Assembly (NCBI RefSeq): GCF_040892595.1
Contig: NZ_JBFRYB010000002.1
Coordinates: 186,001-250,000, forward strand
Source of the DNA: Zhongshania sp. R06B22
GTDB taxonomy: Bacteria > Pseudomonadota > Gammaproteobacteria > Pseudomonadales > Spongiibacteraceae
Direction of reading: 5' to 3'
Length of the DNA stretch: 64,000 bases
Under the pieces are notes generated by a model, which saw only the letters and a program-made list of their open reading frames with translations, had not been told where the DNA came from and searched no databases. The stretch's first letter is position 1; each line of letters begins with the position of its first letter. Shown here in pieces: positions 34,366-45,897 of this stretch. The position numbers and the translations under genes were made by a program.

Positions 34366-34607
34366 TTGTCAGCGTAGAAATGAGATGCCAGCGCGTCGCA
34401 CGAACGGTTGTCGACAGCATAGGGGTTTTGTTTGCCAATAGGGTAAAGCTTGGTCTGCAAAGCCTTCGCTAGAGCGTTCTCACTACTAAGCGCGCAAACG
34501 ACTCTTAGAATCTGGATCTGGTTAATCGATCCGGCCGTCGCTAATGCCTGGCTCTGCATTTCGCTTGGCTGTCGTCATTATTATAAAATATAAGAAGGGT
34601 AGGCCTT

Positions 34608-36560
<1,953 letters not shown>

Positions 36561-36848
36561 GGTGTTGATTTCCAGATAAATAAGTACCAACATTTCGGTG
36601 TTTACAATCCAGTACTTGGCGCTATGGAGAGCTATATTATTGCAACTGAGGAGCAAGATGTTTATGTTGCGGCGCTAGAGCGAGAGTTTCACTTCGATCC
36701 TTTTGAGTCCATCCATTTAGAATACTCTTTTAAGTTTCTTAGAAGCGATATCGATTTTCTTAGTAAAAATACTAACTTTGAGGTGATAAAGCATTTTTCA
36801 GATCCTCGAGATTATTTTATCGATTCGCTTTGGGAAGTGAAGAAGTAG
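36561..36848 (+). pseudogene. 3' remnant of an EgtD-type histidine methyltransferase gene
   Basis: Reading on in frame from the acetoacetyl-CoA synthetase stop codon gives about 95 codons without a start at the junction. The first ATG is at 36624. The translation contains KYQHFGVYNPVLGAMESYII, then FHFDPFESIHLEYSFKF and HFSDPRDYFIDSLWEVKK. These resemble the C-terminal third of L-histidine N-alpha-methyltransferases (EgtD), including the ESIHxExSxKF and DPxxxF segments. The SAM-binding part is missing. A 74-residue protein could still be made from 36624, but it would lack any active site. The simplest reading is a deletion or recombination scar that joined the two genes. Confidence 0.68.
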
Positions 36849-36965
36849 CAGCCTGGCGATCTTTTAATCTACTACGTTTTTCGGCGCATGCTCCGGAGTC
36901 AGTTTTTAGACTGAGCAAGGGCTTGGCCGCAACAAGGCCGCTTCCCTCAGAGTAGGGGCTGTTCG

Positions 36966-37991
36966 CTATTTGGGCTCGGCAAGCTTGAGTAATTGCTTAC
37001 CCTTGTTTTTTCCTGCAAAAAGTCGCACTAGCGTTGTCGGTATATTATCAAAGCCCTCTTGAATGTCTTCTTGAGTTTTTATTTTTCCCTCCATAAACCA
37101 GCTGCCAAATTCGGCATTAAACTCATCAATGCGGCTCAGATAGTCCAGCATGATAAAACCTTGCATGCGAATACGTCGGGCAATCAATAACATCAAGTTG
37201 CTCGGGCCTGGGCTGTGCTCGGTATCGTTGTATGCAGATATAGAACCACAAAGCACGATGCTGCTGTGCTCGGCCATGTGTTCTATCCCAGCTTCAAGGA
37301 TGCTGCCTCCAACATTGTCGAAAAATACATTAATGCCAAGAGGTGCTAGCTCAGCGAGCTTTGCTGCTACATCTTCATTGCTGTAGTCGATTGTTTCATC
37401 TACACCGCATTCAGTTTTGAGCCAGGCACATTTGTCGGCGGCGCCCGCAATACCTATCACCTTGCAGCCCTTGAGTTTTGCGATTTGACAGACCACCGAA
37501 CCGGTCGCCCCCGCAGCGCCGGATACCAATACGGTATCGCCAGCTTTGGGCTGCCCGACATCCAGAAGGCCGAAGTAGGCGGTCATGCTGGTGCCGCCAA
37601 ACGCAGACAAAGCCATTGATGGCTCCGTGCCTTCGGGTAGGATATGTAGCTGCTCCGCGCTAGTGCTGTCGAGCAATATATACTCCTGCCAGCTAAGCAG
37701 TCCGGTAATGAGGCTACCCTTTGGGAAGCCAGGGTGGCCAGAGGCAATAACCTGCCCTACGCCTGAGGCGCGCATGGGCTCGCCGATACCGACTGGTGGA
37801 AGATAGCTCGGCTTGTCGTCCATCCAGCCGCGCATAGCGGGATCGAAGCTGAGATAAAGGGTTTTGATTAAAACCTCGCCAGCATCAATATTCGGCTGTG
37901 GACAATCGGACTCCCGATACTCGAAGGTATCCTGATCGACAAAACCTGAGGGGCGTTGTTTTAAAATCCACTGCCTATTTATTGTGCTCAT
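36966..37991 (-). CDS. NADP-dependent MDR oxidoreductase (CurA/PTGR-like)
   Basis: A 341-residue medium-chain reductase without zinc ligands. The N terminus (RQWILKQRPSGFVDQDTFEY) and LYLSFDPAMRGWMDDKPSYL are typical of the curcumin/leukotriene B4 reductase group. The nucleotide site is VSGAAGATGSVVCQIAKLKG (about residues 153-172), and FFDNVGGSILEAG is the second signature. These enzymes reduce alpha,beta-unsaturated ketones with NADPH. It is transcribed toward the EgtD remnant and has no visible operon partner, so the substrate is open. Confidence 0.88.
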   Translation of the reverse strand: MSTINRQWILKQRPSGFVDQDTFEYRESDCPQPNIDAGEVLIKTLYLSFDPAMRGWMDDKPSYLPPVGIGEPMRASGVGQVIASGHPGFPKGSLITGLLSWQEYILLDSTSAEQLHILPEGTEPSMALSAFGGTSMTAYFGLLDVGQPKAGDTVLVSGAAGATGSVVCQIAKLKGCKVIGIAGAADKCAWLKTECGVDETIDYSNEDVAAKLAELAPLGINVFFDNVGGSILEAGIEHMAEHSSIVLCGSISAYNDTEHSPGPSNLMLLIARRIRMQGFIMLDYLSRIDEFNAEFGSWFMEGKIKTQEDIQEGFDNIPTTLVRLFAGKNKGKQLLKLAEPK

Positions 37992-38261
37992 ATTGGTCTT
38001 GCCGCATGTTCTAAGGGTGGAAACACTAGCACAATGAAAATCCCAATAACATCACTCGCTTTTACCGAGCGCGACCGAGAGGCAGCGTGCTGTTGAGGAG
38101 ATCTATCGTCGATTCAACAGAGAGAATTGAATAAATCGATCGTTTAGAAAGAGAGACTCCCTTGAGGTAGCCGATTCCTCATTTTCATTTTTAGTTTCAC
38201 CTAAGCTGTCAAAGTCTTTATCATCATTTCAAAAATACAAAATAATGTATCGGGAGATACT

Positions 38262-39494
38262 ATGGACTTAAATAGCATTCTCGCGGATGTTCAAGAAAAT
38301 TGGTGGCTGTATTGTCTGCTGCCAGTCGTCGCCGCTCTGATTGGCTACGGCACTAAGCTTGCCGCCATCCATATGATGTTCTACCCCCTAAAGTTTGTGG
38401 GCATAAAACCTTTCGGTTGGCAGGGGGTTGTGCCTGCCCGTGCTCATATTATGGCTGGCATAGCCTGCGACACCCTGACAAAAGATCTGATTAGGCCAGA
38501 AGAGCTTTTTGACCGCCTAGATCCGGCGCGGGTTGCCAAGGAAATTGAGCAGCCCTTATTGAAGATGGTGGATGATATCACCCGAGAGGTCGCCGCCGCC
38601 TACCAGCCCGGACTCTGGGAATCGATGCCGGAAAGTGTCAAAAAGATGCTGATCAAGCGGGTGCAAAAGGACGCGCCCACTATGGTCGAAGACATCATGA
38701 GTGATGTGCGCAATAATCTGGATAAGGTTTTCGACCTGCGCGATATGATCGTTAAAAACCTCACCCGCGACATCGTCCTACTCAATCGCATGTTTCAGGA
38801 AACCGCAGCCGAGGAATTTAGATTCATCCGCAATTCCGGCATCTATTTCGGCTTTGCTATTGGCTGTGTTCAGGCGGTAGTGTGGGCGCTAACCCACAAC
38901 CCCTGGGTGATGCCGATCTTCGGTGGTATTACCGGCTGGCTTACGGACTGGCTGGCACTTAAACTTATTTTTGAGCCACGGGAAGAGAAGAAGGTCTTTG
39001 GGCTTTTTAAATGGCAGGGCATGTTTATGAAGCGCCGCGATGAGGTTGCTGTAGATTACGGCACTATCATCGCGAATGAGATCATTACGCCCGCGAATAT
39101 TACCGACGCGATATTAACTGGCCCGATGTCAGACCGTCTTTTTGAGATGGTACAGCGACATGTGCAGCGCGCCGTTGATGAGCAGGCGGGTATTGCCAAG
39201 CCCTTAATGGTCTACCGTATTGGCAGTCGTAACTATCAGGAAATGAAAAAGATTGTCGCTGAGCGGGTGATGGAAAGAGCGCCAGAGGCACTTCACGAGA
39301 TTGAAGAGTATGCGGCGGATGCCATGGATCTCAAGACCACTATTATCGACAAAGTCCGCGCCTTGTCAGACGACGATTTTGAAGGTCTGCTGCGACCTAT
39401 CTTTAAACAAGATGAATGGAAACTGATTGCGGTAGGGGCGGTTCTGGGTTTTCTAGTCGGCGAGTTGCAAGTGCAGATCATGCTGAGCCACTAA
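38262..39494 (+). CDS. DUF445 family membrane protein
   Basis: A 410-residue protein. It starts with a hydrophobic helix (WLYCLLPVVAALIGYGTKLA, about 15-34), has a central pair of helices (YFGFAIGCVQAVVWALTH and VMPIFGGITGWLTDWLALKL) and ends with LIAVGAVLGFLVGELQVQI. The motif HMMFYPLKFVGIKPFGWQG and its repeat after residue 230 (LKLIFEPREEKKVFGLFKWQ) identify DUF445. The family is of unknown function and commonly membrane-anchored at both ends. GGGAG lies 8 bp before the ATG. The downstream ceramidase gene is 65 bp away and may be co-transcribed. Confidence 0.85.
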   Translation: MDLNSILADVQENWWLYCLLPVVAALIGYGTKLAAIHMMFYPLKFVGIKPFGWQGVVPARAHIMAGIACDTLTKDLIRPEELFDRLDPARVAKEIEQPLLKMVDDITREVAAAYQPGLWESMPESVKKMLIKRVQKDAPTMVEDIMSDVRNNLDKVFDLRDMIVKNLTRDIVLLNRMFQETAAEEFRFIRNSGIYFGFAIGCVQAVVWALTHNPWVMPIFGGITGWLTDWLALKLIFEPREEKKVFGLFKWQGMFMKRRDEVAVDYGTIIANEIITPANITDAILTGPMSDRLFEMVQRHVQRAVDEQAGIAKPLMVYRIGSRNYQEMKKIVAERVMERAPEALHEIEEYAADAMDLKTTIIDKVRALSDDDFEGLLRPIFKQDEWKLIAVGAVLGFLVGELQVQIMLSH

Positions 39495-39559
39495 CGCTGT
39501 ACCCTATTCATAATAATAAAACGCGTCATTCAGATTAATATTCACCAAGAGAGTAGCTC

Positions 39560-41932
39560 ATGCGATTTGGTCTTTTGTCCCTTGCCCTTGTTTTGCTGTG
39601 TTTGATCAGTGCCTGTAAGGACGGTGGAGGTTCCAAGGTCAGTGACAATAATCCTATTGCCGCCGAAACCAGCTGCCTAGCACAAAGCCCATGGCTGGCT
39701 TACGGCGAGGGCTTGCACGCCAGCGCGCTTAGCAGCGTTCCAGCCTCTGCCTCCGACGGCACAGTTAATTCTATTACTCAGTGCAATGGCAATACCGCAT
39801 TCCAGTTTGGGGCAGCTAAGGCTGATATTACCGGTCCGGCGGGCGGCAAAATTCATATGGGCAATGAAAGCCCAGAAAACTATTCCACTGGCATTCATAT
39901 TCGTCAATACGCGCGCAGTTTTGTGGTGGCTTCGCCCTGCAATGGCAAGCGCGTGGTGATGGCTATTACTGATACTGGCATGCTATTCGAGTCAGTGCGC
40001 AAAGCCGTATTGGATCGCATTGCTGCCGACCCAGATCTCAGCCCACTGTATAACGAAAGCAATGTGATGATGAGTGCCACGCACACCCATTCTACTCCCG
40101 GTGGCCAGGCACATTTCACCGCTTACAATGCCCTTCGCCTTGGCCATGATCCGCAGACGTTCAATATCACCGTTGAGGGCTTGTTCAATTCCATCAAGCA
40201 GGCGCATGACAATCTACGCGCGGAGCCACAAAGTGGCAGCATAGCCATGAACCTAGGCGAGCTCACCGGTGCCAATAAATCCCGAGCCATACCTGCTTAT
40301 ATGCAGAACACTGAAGCTGAACGTGCTTTGTATAAAGACGCCCTTGGCAACGACGTCACGACTCCGCGTTTGATGACGCTGCTGAAATTTCAACATGGTG
40401 ATGGCAGGGCAGTCGGCAGCATGAATTGGTTCGCAGTGCATCCTACTTCGGACGCACTGTCGGAATACGGTCTTGCTGCGGTACCGATCAGCGGCGACAA
40501 CAAAGGCTATGCTGCCTACTTATTTGAGCGTTTTATGCAGCCGCATAATCCCGGCTTTGTTTCTAGCTTCATGCAGTCTGATGAGGGCGATGCCTTCACT
40601 CAGATGTGGTTTGATGATGACGAAAAGCGTGCCGAGCAAGAGATCTTTCTGCCACCCAATGAACCCAGCCCAGTGACTGTCGCCAATGGCCAGAAGCAGC
40701 TACTCAAGGCATTGAACTTATATGCAGAAGCCGAGAAACCGCTCAATGGGCCTATCGATTACCGCTTCGCCTATGTACAGATGGATCAGGTAGAAATTAC
40801 CGACTCTGTAGTGCTTAACTCCTTGCAGCACCCGGCTGAGCAGGATGCGCAGCCCAAGCGCACCTGTAATCCTGCCATGGGCGTTTCGTTCCCGGCGGCA
40901 GGCCATGGCGCGCAGCCGGGCGAGCCCGGCATGATCACTGAAGCCGGTGTCACCTGCAAAGACCCAGACCTTGCCCAGCTACTCGCTGACGAATTTCGGC
41001 AAGGCGCGGGCGGAAATATACCTACCAATCTGTTTGCCGCCACCGTGGGCTGCAACGCAGGCAGCCTGCCGGGTCTAAATTTGCAGTGTCATGCCGAAAA
41101 ACCGGTTCTGCTTATCTTCGGGCCACCTCTTAATGCATCGGCTACCGTGGTCCCCTTTCAGTTATTTCGTCTCGGTAACTTAGCGATAGTTGGCTTACCT
41201 TGGGAAATCACCACCATGGCGGGCCGCCGCATCCGCGATACCTTGATTGATGTATTGAAAGAAGATGGCGTTGACCATGTTGTTATCACCGGTCTCGCGA
41301 ATGACTACGTGAGTTATCTCACTACACGCGAGGAGTACGCACTGCAGATGTACGAAGCCGCGTCTAATCAGTTTGGTCCATGGTCACTTGCGGCGGTGCA
41401 GCAGGAAACACGTCGGCTGGCACTCGATATGGTTAACGCGAGTGTCACCCAGGGTGGCCCCGTGCCTCCTGTCACTTCGCCACAACTGTTTCAGCTGCTA
41501 CCACCGCAGGGCACTGACTTGGCGCCGCTTGGTTCAGCATTTGGCGCGGTAACCGTGCAGCCAGAGGCAAGTTATGATGCAGGGCAGACAGTGCGCGCAG
41601 TATTTCAGGCCTCCAGTCCCAATAGTGATCTGAAAACCGGCGGCAGTTTTCTATTTGTTGAACGCCAACTTGCCGATGATACATGGGAAGTTGCCGCGCA
41701 GGACGCTGACCCCCAAACCAGTTTTGTCTGGCATTCGGATACGCCCCAGCCGCAGCTCAATGTGACGCTCACCTCCACGGCAGAAATTCTGTGGCGCATT
41801 CCCCGCAACACCCAAGCCGGTATTTATCGGATTAGATTTTCCGGTGTGAGTAATCAGCTCGGCATACTTAGTGATTACGAAGGGGTTTCTGAAGAGTTTG
41901 CGGTCAGCGGACCGACGTCAAACTGCCCGTGA
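39560..41932 (+). CDS. Secreted neutral ceramidase, lipoprotein type
   Basis: A 790-residue enzyme. The signal peptide ends in a lipobox (LISAC, Cys19). Family motifs are FGAAKADITGPAGGKIHMGN, the zinc-site segment MMSATHTHSTPGG (about residues 170-182) and the nucleophile region HPTSDALSEYG...PISGDNKGYAAYLF (serine of SGDNKG about residue 312). The C-terminal Ig-like domain (about 650-790) is also usual. Neutral ceramidases hydrolyse ceramide to sphingosine and fatty acid; the bacterial forms are secreted or surface-bound. Apart from this enzyme, no sphingolipid gene is visible, so use of environmental sphingolipids is the likely role. Confidence 0.92.
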   Translation: MRFGLLSLALVLLCLISACKDGGGSKVSDNNPIAAETSCLAQSPWLAYGEGLHASALSSVPASASDGTVNSITQCNGNTAFQFGAAKADITGPAGGKIHMGNESPENYSTGIHIRQYARSFVVASPCNGKRVVMAITDTGMLFESVRKAVLDRIAADPDLSPLYNESNVMMSATHTHSTPGGQAHFTAYNALRLGHDPQTFNITVEGLFNSIKQAHDNLRAEPQSGSIAMNLGELTGANKSRAIPAYMQNTEAERALYKDALGNDVTTPRLMTLLKFQHGDGRAVGSMNWFAVHPTSDALSEYGLAAVPISGDNKGYAAYLFERFMQPHNPGFVSSFMQSDEGDAFTQMWFDDDEKRAEQEIFLPPNEPSPVTVANGQKQLLKALNLYAEAEKPLNGPIDYRFAYVQMDQVEITDSVVLNSLQHPAEQDAQPKRTCNPAMGVSFPAAGHGAQPGEPGMITEAGVTCKDPDLAQLLADEFRQGAGGNIPTNLFAATVGCNAGSLPGLNLQCHAEKPVLLIFGPPLNASATVVPFQLFRLGNLAIVGLPWEITTMAGRRIRDTLIDVLKEDGVDHVVITGLANDYVSYLTTREEYALQMYEAASNQFGPWSLAAVQQETRRLALDMVNASVTQGGPVPPVTSPQLFQLLPPQGTDLAPLGSAFGAVTVQPEASYDAGQTVRAVFQASSPNSDLKTGGSFLFVERQLADDTWEVAAQDADPQTSFVWHSDTPQPQLNVTLTSTAEILWRIPRNTQAGIYRIRFSGVSNQLGILSDYEGVSEEFAVSGPTSNCP

Positions 41933-41965
41933 GCTAGAGGTGTATATTGCCAAGCCCTTTATATT

Positions 41966-43405
41966 TTAGGGCTTTAGTAATTCAGCGATATTCAGGTGTT
42001 GTTCAAAGCAGTCAGCTAGGCGATCAATATTACTTTCGATAATAGCTGCATAATCCAGTGCTTCAACGTGAGCGATACCTGCCCACGCAAGGAGTTCATT
42101 GCGGGTCTCGCTCTCATCAAACAGACCGTGTAAATAACTGCCAATGATCTGACCATCGTCACTAAGGCATCCATCGCTGTGGCTACCCAAATTTGCGAAG
42201 GGCTTATCTAGGGCGGGGCCGCTGCTAATGCCAGCGTGGATTTCATAACCGCTTATCTTAGCCTTGCTGGTGTTTAACTGTCCGTTTACCTGACGCAACG
42301 TTTTGTCGCTGCCGATGGTCGTTTCCATCTCTAGAAAACCCAAGCCTTGACTGGAACCGGCGTCGCCTTCAATGCCTTGGGGGTCGTGTATGGCCTTGCC
42401 CAGCATTTGAAAGCCACCACAAATGCCCAACACTTTGCCACCGTAGCGCAGGTGCTTGTTGATGTCGGCATCCCAGTTATTGCTGCGCAAATAGTCTAGG
42501 TCGCGGCGTGTGCTTTTGCTGCCGGGAATAATAATCAGGTCGCAGGGGGGAATGCTTTCACCCTTGCCAATAAAACAGAGGTCAACTTGGGGGTGGAGTC
42601 GCAGTACGTCAAAGTCGGTATGGTTGCTGATGCGGGTAAGCACGGGTACCACCACTTTAATTACTTTCTCTTCGAGTTGCTGGCGGCTATCAATGGCGTC
42701 TTCCGCTTCGAGGTGCAGATCGTGAATATAGGGCACCACGCCAAGCACTTTTTTAGCGGTGCGCTCTTCCAGCCAGTCGAGACCAGATTGCAGCAGACTA
42801 ATATCGCCACGAAAGCGATTGATTATAAAACCCTTTACCCGTGCTTGTTCAGTTGCCGAGAGTAAATCTAAGGTGCCGACTAGGTGGGCGAAAACGCCGC
42901 CGCGATCAATGTCGGCGACAATGACGACGGGGCAATCCACCGCTTCAGCAAAGCCCATATTGGCAATGTCGTTGGCGCGTAAATTAATTTCTGCCGGGCT
43001 GCCCGCACCTTCCACTACCACGACCTCGTATTGTTCGCAGAGTCGTTTATGCGATTCTAATACTGCGCTCATGGCGCGTTTTTTATAGGCGTGGTAATCC
43101 TGGGCTTCCATATTGCTCAGGGCTTTGCCGTGAATAATAACCTGCGCTCCGGTGTCGCTATTGGGCTTGAGAAGTACCGGGTTCATATCGGTATGTGGTG
43201 CTAGCCCGCAGGCTTGCGCTTGAACGGCTTGGGCGCGACCAATCTCACCACCCTCTATAGTTACCGCGCTATTGAGCGCCATATTTTGCGGTTTGAACGG
43301 TGCCACTCGCAAACCACGGCGCTTAAACACGCGGCATAAGCCAGCCACCGTGACGCTCTTGCCCGCGTCTGAGGTGGTGCCTTGAATCATCAATGTTAGG
43401 GTCAT
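41966..43405 (-). CDS. cobQ: Cobyric acid synthase
   Basis: A 479-residue amidotransferase. The synthetase domain opens [20 protein letters not shown] with the P-loop, and the glutaminase-like domain has the catalytic cysteine in [15 protein letters not shown] and a histidine near [10 protein letters not shown] set the start at the ATG at 43405, where family similarity begins; an earlier ATG at 43453 would overlap bluB by 23 bp. It amidates adenosylcobyrinic diamide to cobyric acid. It is the last gene of the cobalamin operon inside this window; cobUST homologues are not seen next to it. Confidence 0.93.
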   Translation of the reverse strand: MTLTLMIQGTTSDAGKSVTVAGLCRVFKRRGLRVAPFKPQNMALNSAVTIEGGEIGRAQAVQAQACGLAPHTDMNPVLLKPNSDTGAQVIIHGKALSNMEAQDYHAYKKRAMSAVLESHKRLCEQYEVVVVEGAGSPAEINLRANDIANMGFAEAVDCPVVIVADIDRGGVFAHLVGTLDLLSATEQARVKGFIINRFRGDISLLQSGLDWLEERTAKKVLGVVPYIHDLHLEAEDAIDSRQQLEEKVIKVVVPVLTRISNHTDFDVLRLHPQVDLCFIGKGESIPPCDLIIIPGSKSTRRDLDYLRSNNWDADINKHLRYGGKVLGICGGFQMLGKAIHDPQGIEGDAGSSQGLGFLEMETTIGSDKTLRQVNGQLNTSKAKISGYEIHAGISSGPALDKPFANLGSHSDGCLSDDGQIIGSYLHGLFDESETRNELLAWAGIAHVEALDYAAIIESNIDRLADCFEQHLNIAELLKP

Positions 43406-43430
43406 GGTTTTGGTCGTCGAGGTTAAAAGT

Positions 43431-44093
43431 TTATTGATCTTGCCAACCGTCATGCATGATCAGTTCGTCCAAATTTCTTCGCGTGTCCCAGGCTTCTGTC
43501 TCTAGCATGGGACGGGGATAGAAGGCCTTCACGGGGCCCAAACATAGCACCGCAATAACCCTGCTGCCGCTAGGCATATTCAGTAAGTTTTGCAAAGCTA
43601 GGGGGTCGAACAGGGATACCCAACCCATGCCCAGTCCCTCTGCTCTTGCCGCTAGCCACAAGTTTTGAATAGCGCAGGACGCGGAGGCGAGATCCATTTC
43701 CGGTAAGGTGCGCCGACCAAAGATGTGTTTGTCGCGATCATCCATTAAGCAGACAACCAATAGTTCCGCGCAGTCGCGGATGCCCTCTACTTTTAAACGC
43801 ATGAATTCGTCTTCACGCTTGTTGATGGCTTGGGCGGTTTTGATGCGCTCGTCTTGAACTAGATGATAAATATTTTCGCGCAGTTCAGGTTTGCAAATTC
43901 GAATAAATCGCCAAGGTTGCATAAAGCCAACACTGGGGGCGAGATGGGCGGCGCCTAATAGTTTTTTTAAAATTGCTTCGTCAACGACTCCACCGGTGAA
44001 GTGGCGCATATCGCGCCGCTCTGCCATCACCCGGTAAACAGTATCCCGCTCTGCTTGCTGGTAGCTAAGCGGATTATCATCTGAGGTGCTCAC
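43431..44093 (-). CDS. bluB: 5,6-dimethylbenzimidazole synthase (BluB)
   Basis: A 220-residue flavin-destroying nitroreductase-fold enzyme. [20 protein letters not shown] near the N terminus, [19 protein letters not shown] (about residues 47-65) and [19 protein letters not shown] (about 156-174) are BluB signatures. It converts FMNH2 to the lower cobalamin ligand. It starts with a GTGA overlap on btuD. Its presence implies the cell makes its own lower ligand while importing or remodelling corrinoids through the btu genes beside it. Confidence 0.92.
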   Translation of the reverse strand: MSTSDDNPLSYQQAERDTVYRVMAERRDMRHFTGGVVDEAILKKLLGAAHLAPSVGFMQPWRFIRICKPELRENIYHLVQDERIKTAQAINKREDEFMRLKVEGIRDCAELLVVCLMDDRDKHIFGRRTLPEMDLASASCAIQNLWLAARAEGLGMGWVSLFDPLALQNLLNMPSGSRVIAVLCLGPVKAFYPRPMLETEAWDTRRNLDELIMHDGWQDQ

Positions 44094-44869
44094 GGCGCGC
44101 CGGCCCGGTTGCTTAGCGGCACAAAATAAGTTTGACCATCGCTGGTGATTTTACTGAGTGCTTGGTCGTAAAGACGCTCTAGTGCCGTGACCGAAAGCAT
44201 GGTGTCGGCATCGCCCCAGCAAGCCTCGCCATTGGGATAGATCAGCAGGATTTTGTCACACCAGTGCGCGGCTAAATTCAAATCGTGTAGACACAGAATA
44301 ACGCCGCAGCCGGCATCCGCTTGCTCTGCTAGCAAGCTCATAATTTGCACTTGATGCTTTAAATCTAGGTGGTTGCTGGGTTCGTCGGCCAGCCAAAGTT
44401 TTGGGCTTTGACACAGGGCGGTAGCAATGGCTAGCCGTTGACGTTCGCCGCCAGAAAGAGTGCTGACCAGGCGATTTTCTAAATCTGCTAATTCTAATTT
44501 TTGCAGTGCATCGCGGGCGATAGCGAGGTCGTCTGCGGTCTCAATATCCCAGGGTGAAATAAACGGGTGGCGACCGATCATGGCGGTTTCTAAGACTGTG
44601 GCGGGAAAGCCATCGCCGCTATTTTGGAATACCACTGCCAGCTGTTGGGCGACGTGTTTGCGGCGCATATGCTGAATATTTTTTGCGTTCAATATTACTT
44701 CGCCATCGCGGGGTTTCCGCAGTCCGGCAAGGGTATGCAATAAGGTGGTTTTGCCTGCGCCATTAGGACCGAGTACGCCCCATATTTCACCTGCCTTAAT
44801 TTCGAAGGACAGGGGGGTGCCGCTGGGGCGTTCGGGTATGTCGATAAGCAGATCTTTCGCTATCAGCAT
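44090..44869 (-). CDS. btuD: Cobalamin ABC transporter ATPase
   Basis: A 259-residue ATPase. Walker A is GPNGAGKTTLLHTLAG (about residues 34-49), the signature is LSGGERQRLAIA, Walker B is LWLADEPSNHLDL, and the switch histidine is in LCLHDLNLAAHW. It follows the permease gene by 2 bp and works with btuC and btuF in vitamin B12 import. FecE-type iron transport ATPases look similar; the operon settles the assignment. Confidence 0.93.
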   Translation of the reverse strand: MLIAKDLLIDIPERPSGTPLSFEIKAGEIWGVLGPNGAGKTTLLHTLAGLRKPRDGEVILNAKNIQHMRRKHVAQQLAVVFQNSGDGFPATVLETAMIGRHPFISPWDIETADDLAIARDALQKLELADLENRLVSTLSGGERQRLAIATALCQSPKLWLADEPSNHLDLKHQVQIMSLLAEQADAGCGVILCLHDLNLAAHWCDKILLIYPNGEACWGDADTMLSVTALERLYDQALSKITSDGQTYFVPLSNRAGAP

Positions 44870-44871
44870 TT

Positions 44872-45897
44872 TCAGCGGCTCCGGTGTAATAAATACAGGA
44901 AACTGGGCACACCAATAAGCGCGGTTATCACGCCGGCGGGAAGTTGCTCGGGTGCGATTAAAGTGCGCGCCAAGGTGTCCGCCAAGGTGAGCAGAGCGCC
45001 GCCGGCCAATGCTGCGGCCGGAAGAATAAGACGCTGATCATTGCCCAATACCAGTCGTAACATATGGGGCACAATTAAACCGACAAAACCGATGCTGCCA
45101 GCAGTGGTCACTGCAAACGCGGTGAGTAAACTGGCGGCAATATAAATAGTCCATTCCAATGGCCTAACCGCGACACCTAATGCCGAGGCCTGCATCTGAC
45201 CGCGCGCTAAGACATTTAAGCTGCGGCCCAGTGGCAACATCACCACTGAAATAATAGCCAGTACACACAGGGCAGGCCAAGGCGAGCGCGCATAGGCGAG
45301 ATCGCCCATCAGCCAATACAACATACCGGGCAATTGGTCGCTGGGGCTCACTGCCAACATAAAGGTAATGGCGGCTCCCCAGCCAGAGGCGATAACGACG
45401 CCGGTGAGTAATAAGCGCGTGGGCGTCCAGCTACCGGTGCCGTGGGCAAGTCCAAATACGGTGACCGCTGATACCATCGCGCCGATAAATGCCGAGCCAG
45501 AAACAGCGGCGGCGCTTAAGCCGCTGAGCATAGCCATTAGGGCGCCAACGGCGGCGCCACCAGATAAACCGAGGACGTAGGGGTCTGCCAGTGGATTGCG
45601 AAGCAATACTTGCATTAGGGCGCCCGCAACAGCGAGCAGTCCGCCAGCGGCAAAGGCTGATAATGCCCGGGGAAGACGTAATTCAAATACCACGGTGCGG
45701 TGCAGCGGCTCGCCGCCGCCACTTAAAACCTGCCAAAGTTCTTGATGTGATATTTGTACACTGCCGGTGGTGATAGCCAGCGCTATCGCACCTAGGGTGA
45801 AGACAAATAAGAGTAGCAGCGGCATAAAGAAAACCGGCAAGCTGCTGTTTTTAGCGGGGACGTCAACGGCGGCCACGGGCGGTTTCCAAATGTTCAC
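44872..45897 (-). CDS. btuC: Cobalamin ABC transporter permease
   Basis: A FecCD-type permease of 341 residues from the GTG at 45897, with about ten helices. Signatures are LPRALSAFAAGGLLAVAGAL, LLRNPLADPYVLGLSGGAAV and the coupling segment GSIGFVGLIVPHMLRLVLGN. The GTG start overlaps btuF by 35 bp; an ATG at 45825 is an alternative that would remove 24 residues. It forms the inner-membrane channel of the B12 importer. Confidence 0.92.
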   Translation of the reverse strand: MNIWKPPVAAVDVPAKNSSLPVFFMPLLLLFVFTLGAIALAITTGSVQISHQELWQVLSGGGEPLHRTVVFELRLPRALSAFAAGGLLAVAGALMQVLLRNPLADPYVLGLSGGAAVGALMAMLSGLSAAAVSGSAFIGAMVSAVTVFGLAHGTGSWTPTRLLLTGVVIASGWGAAITFMLAVSPSDQLPGMLYWLMGDLAYARSPWPALCVLAIISVVMLPLGRSLNVLARGQMQASALGVAVRPLEWTIYIAASLLTAFAVTTAGSIGFVGLIVPHMLRLVLGNDQRLILPAAALAGGALLTLADTLARTLIAPEQLPAGVITALIGVPSFLYLLHRSR

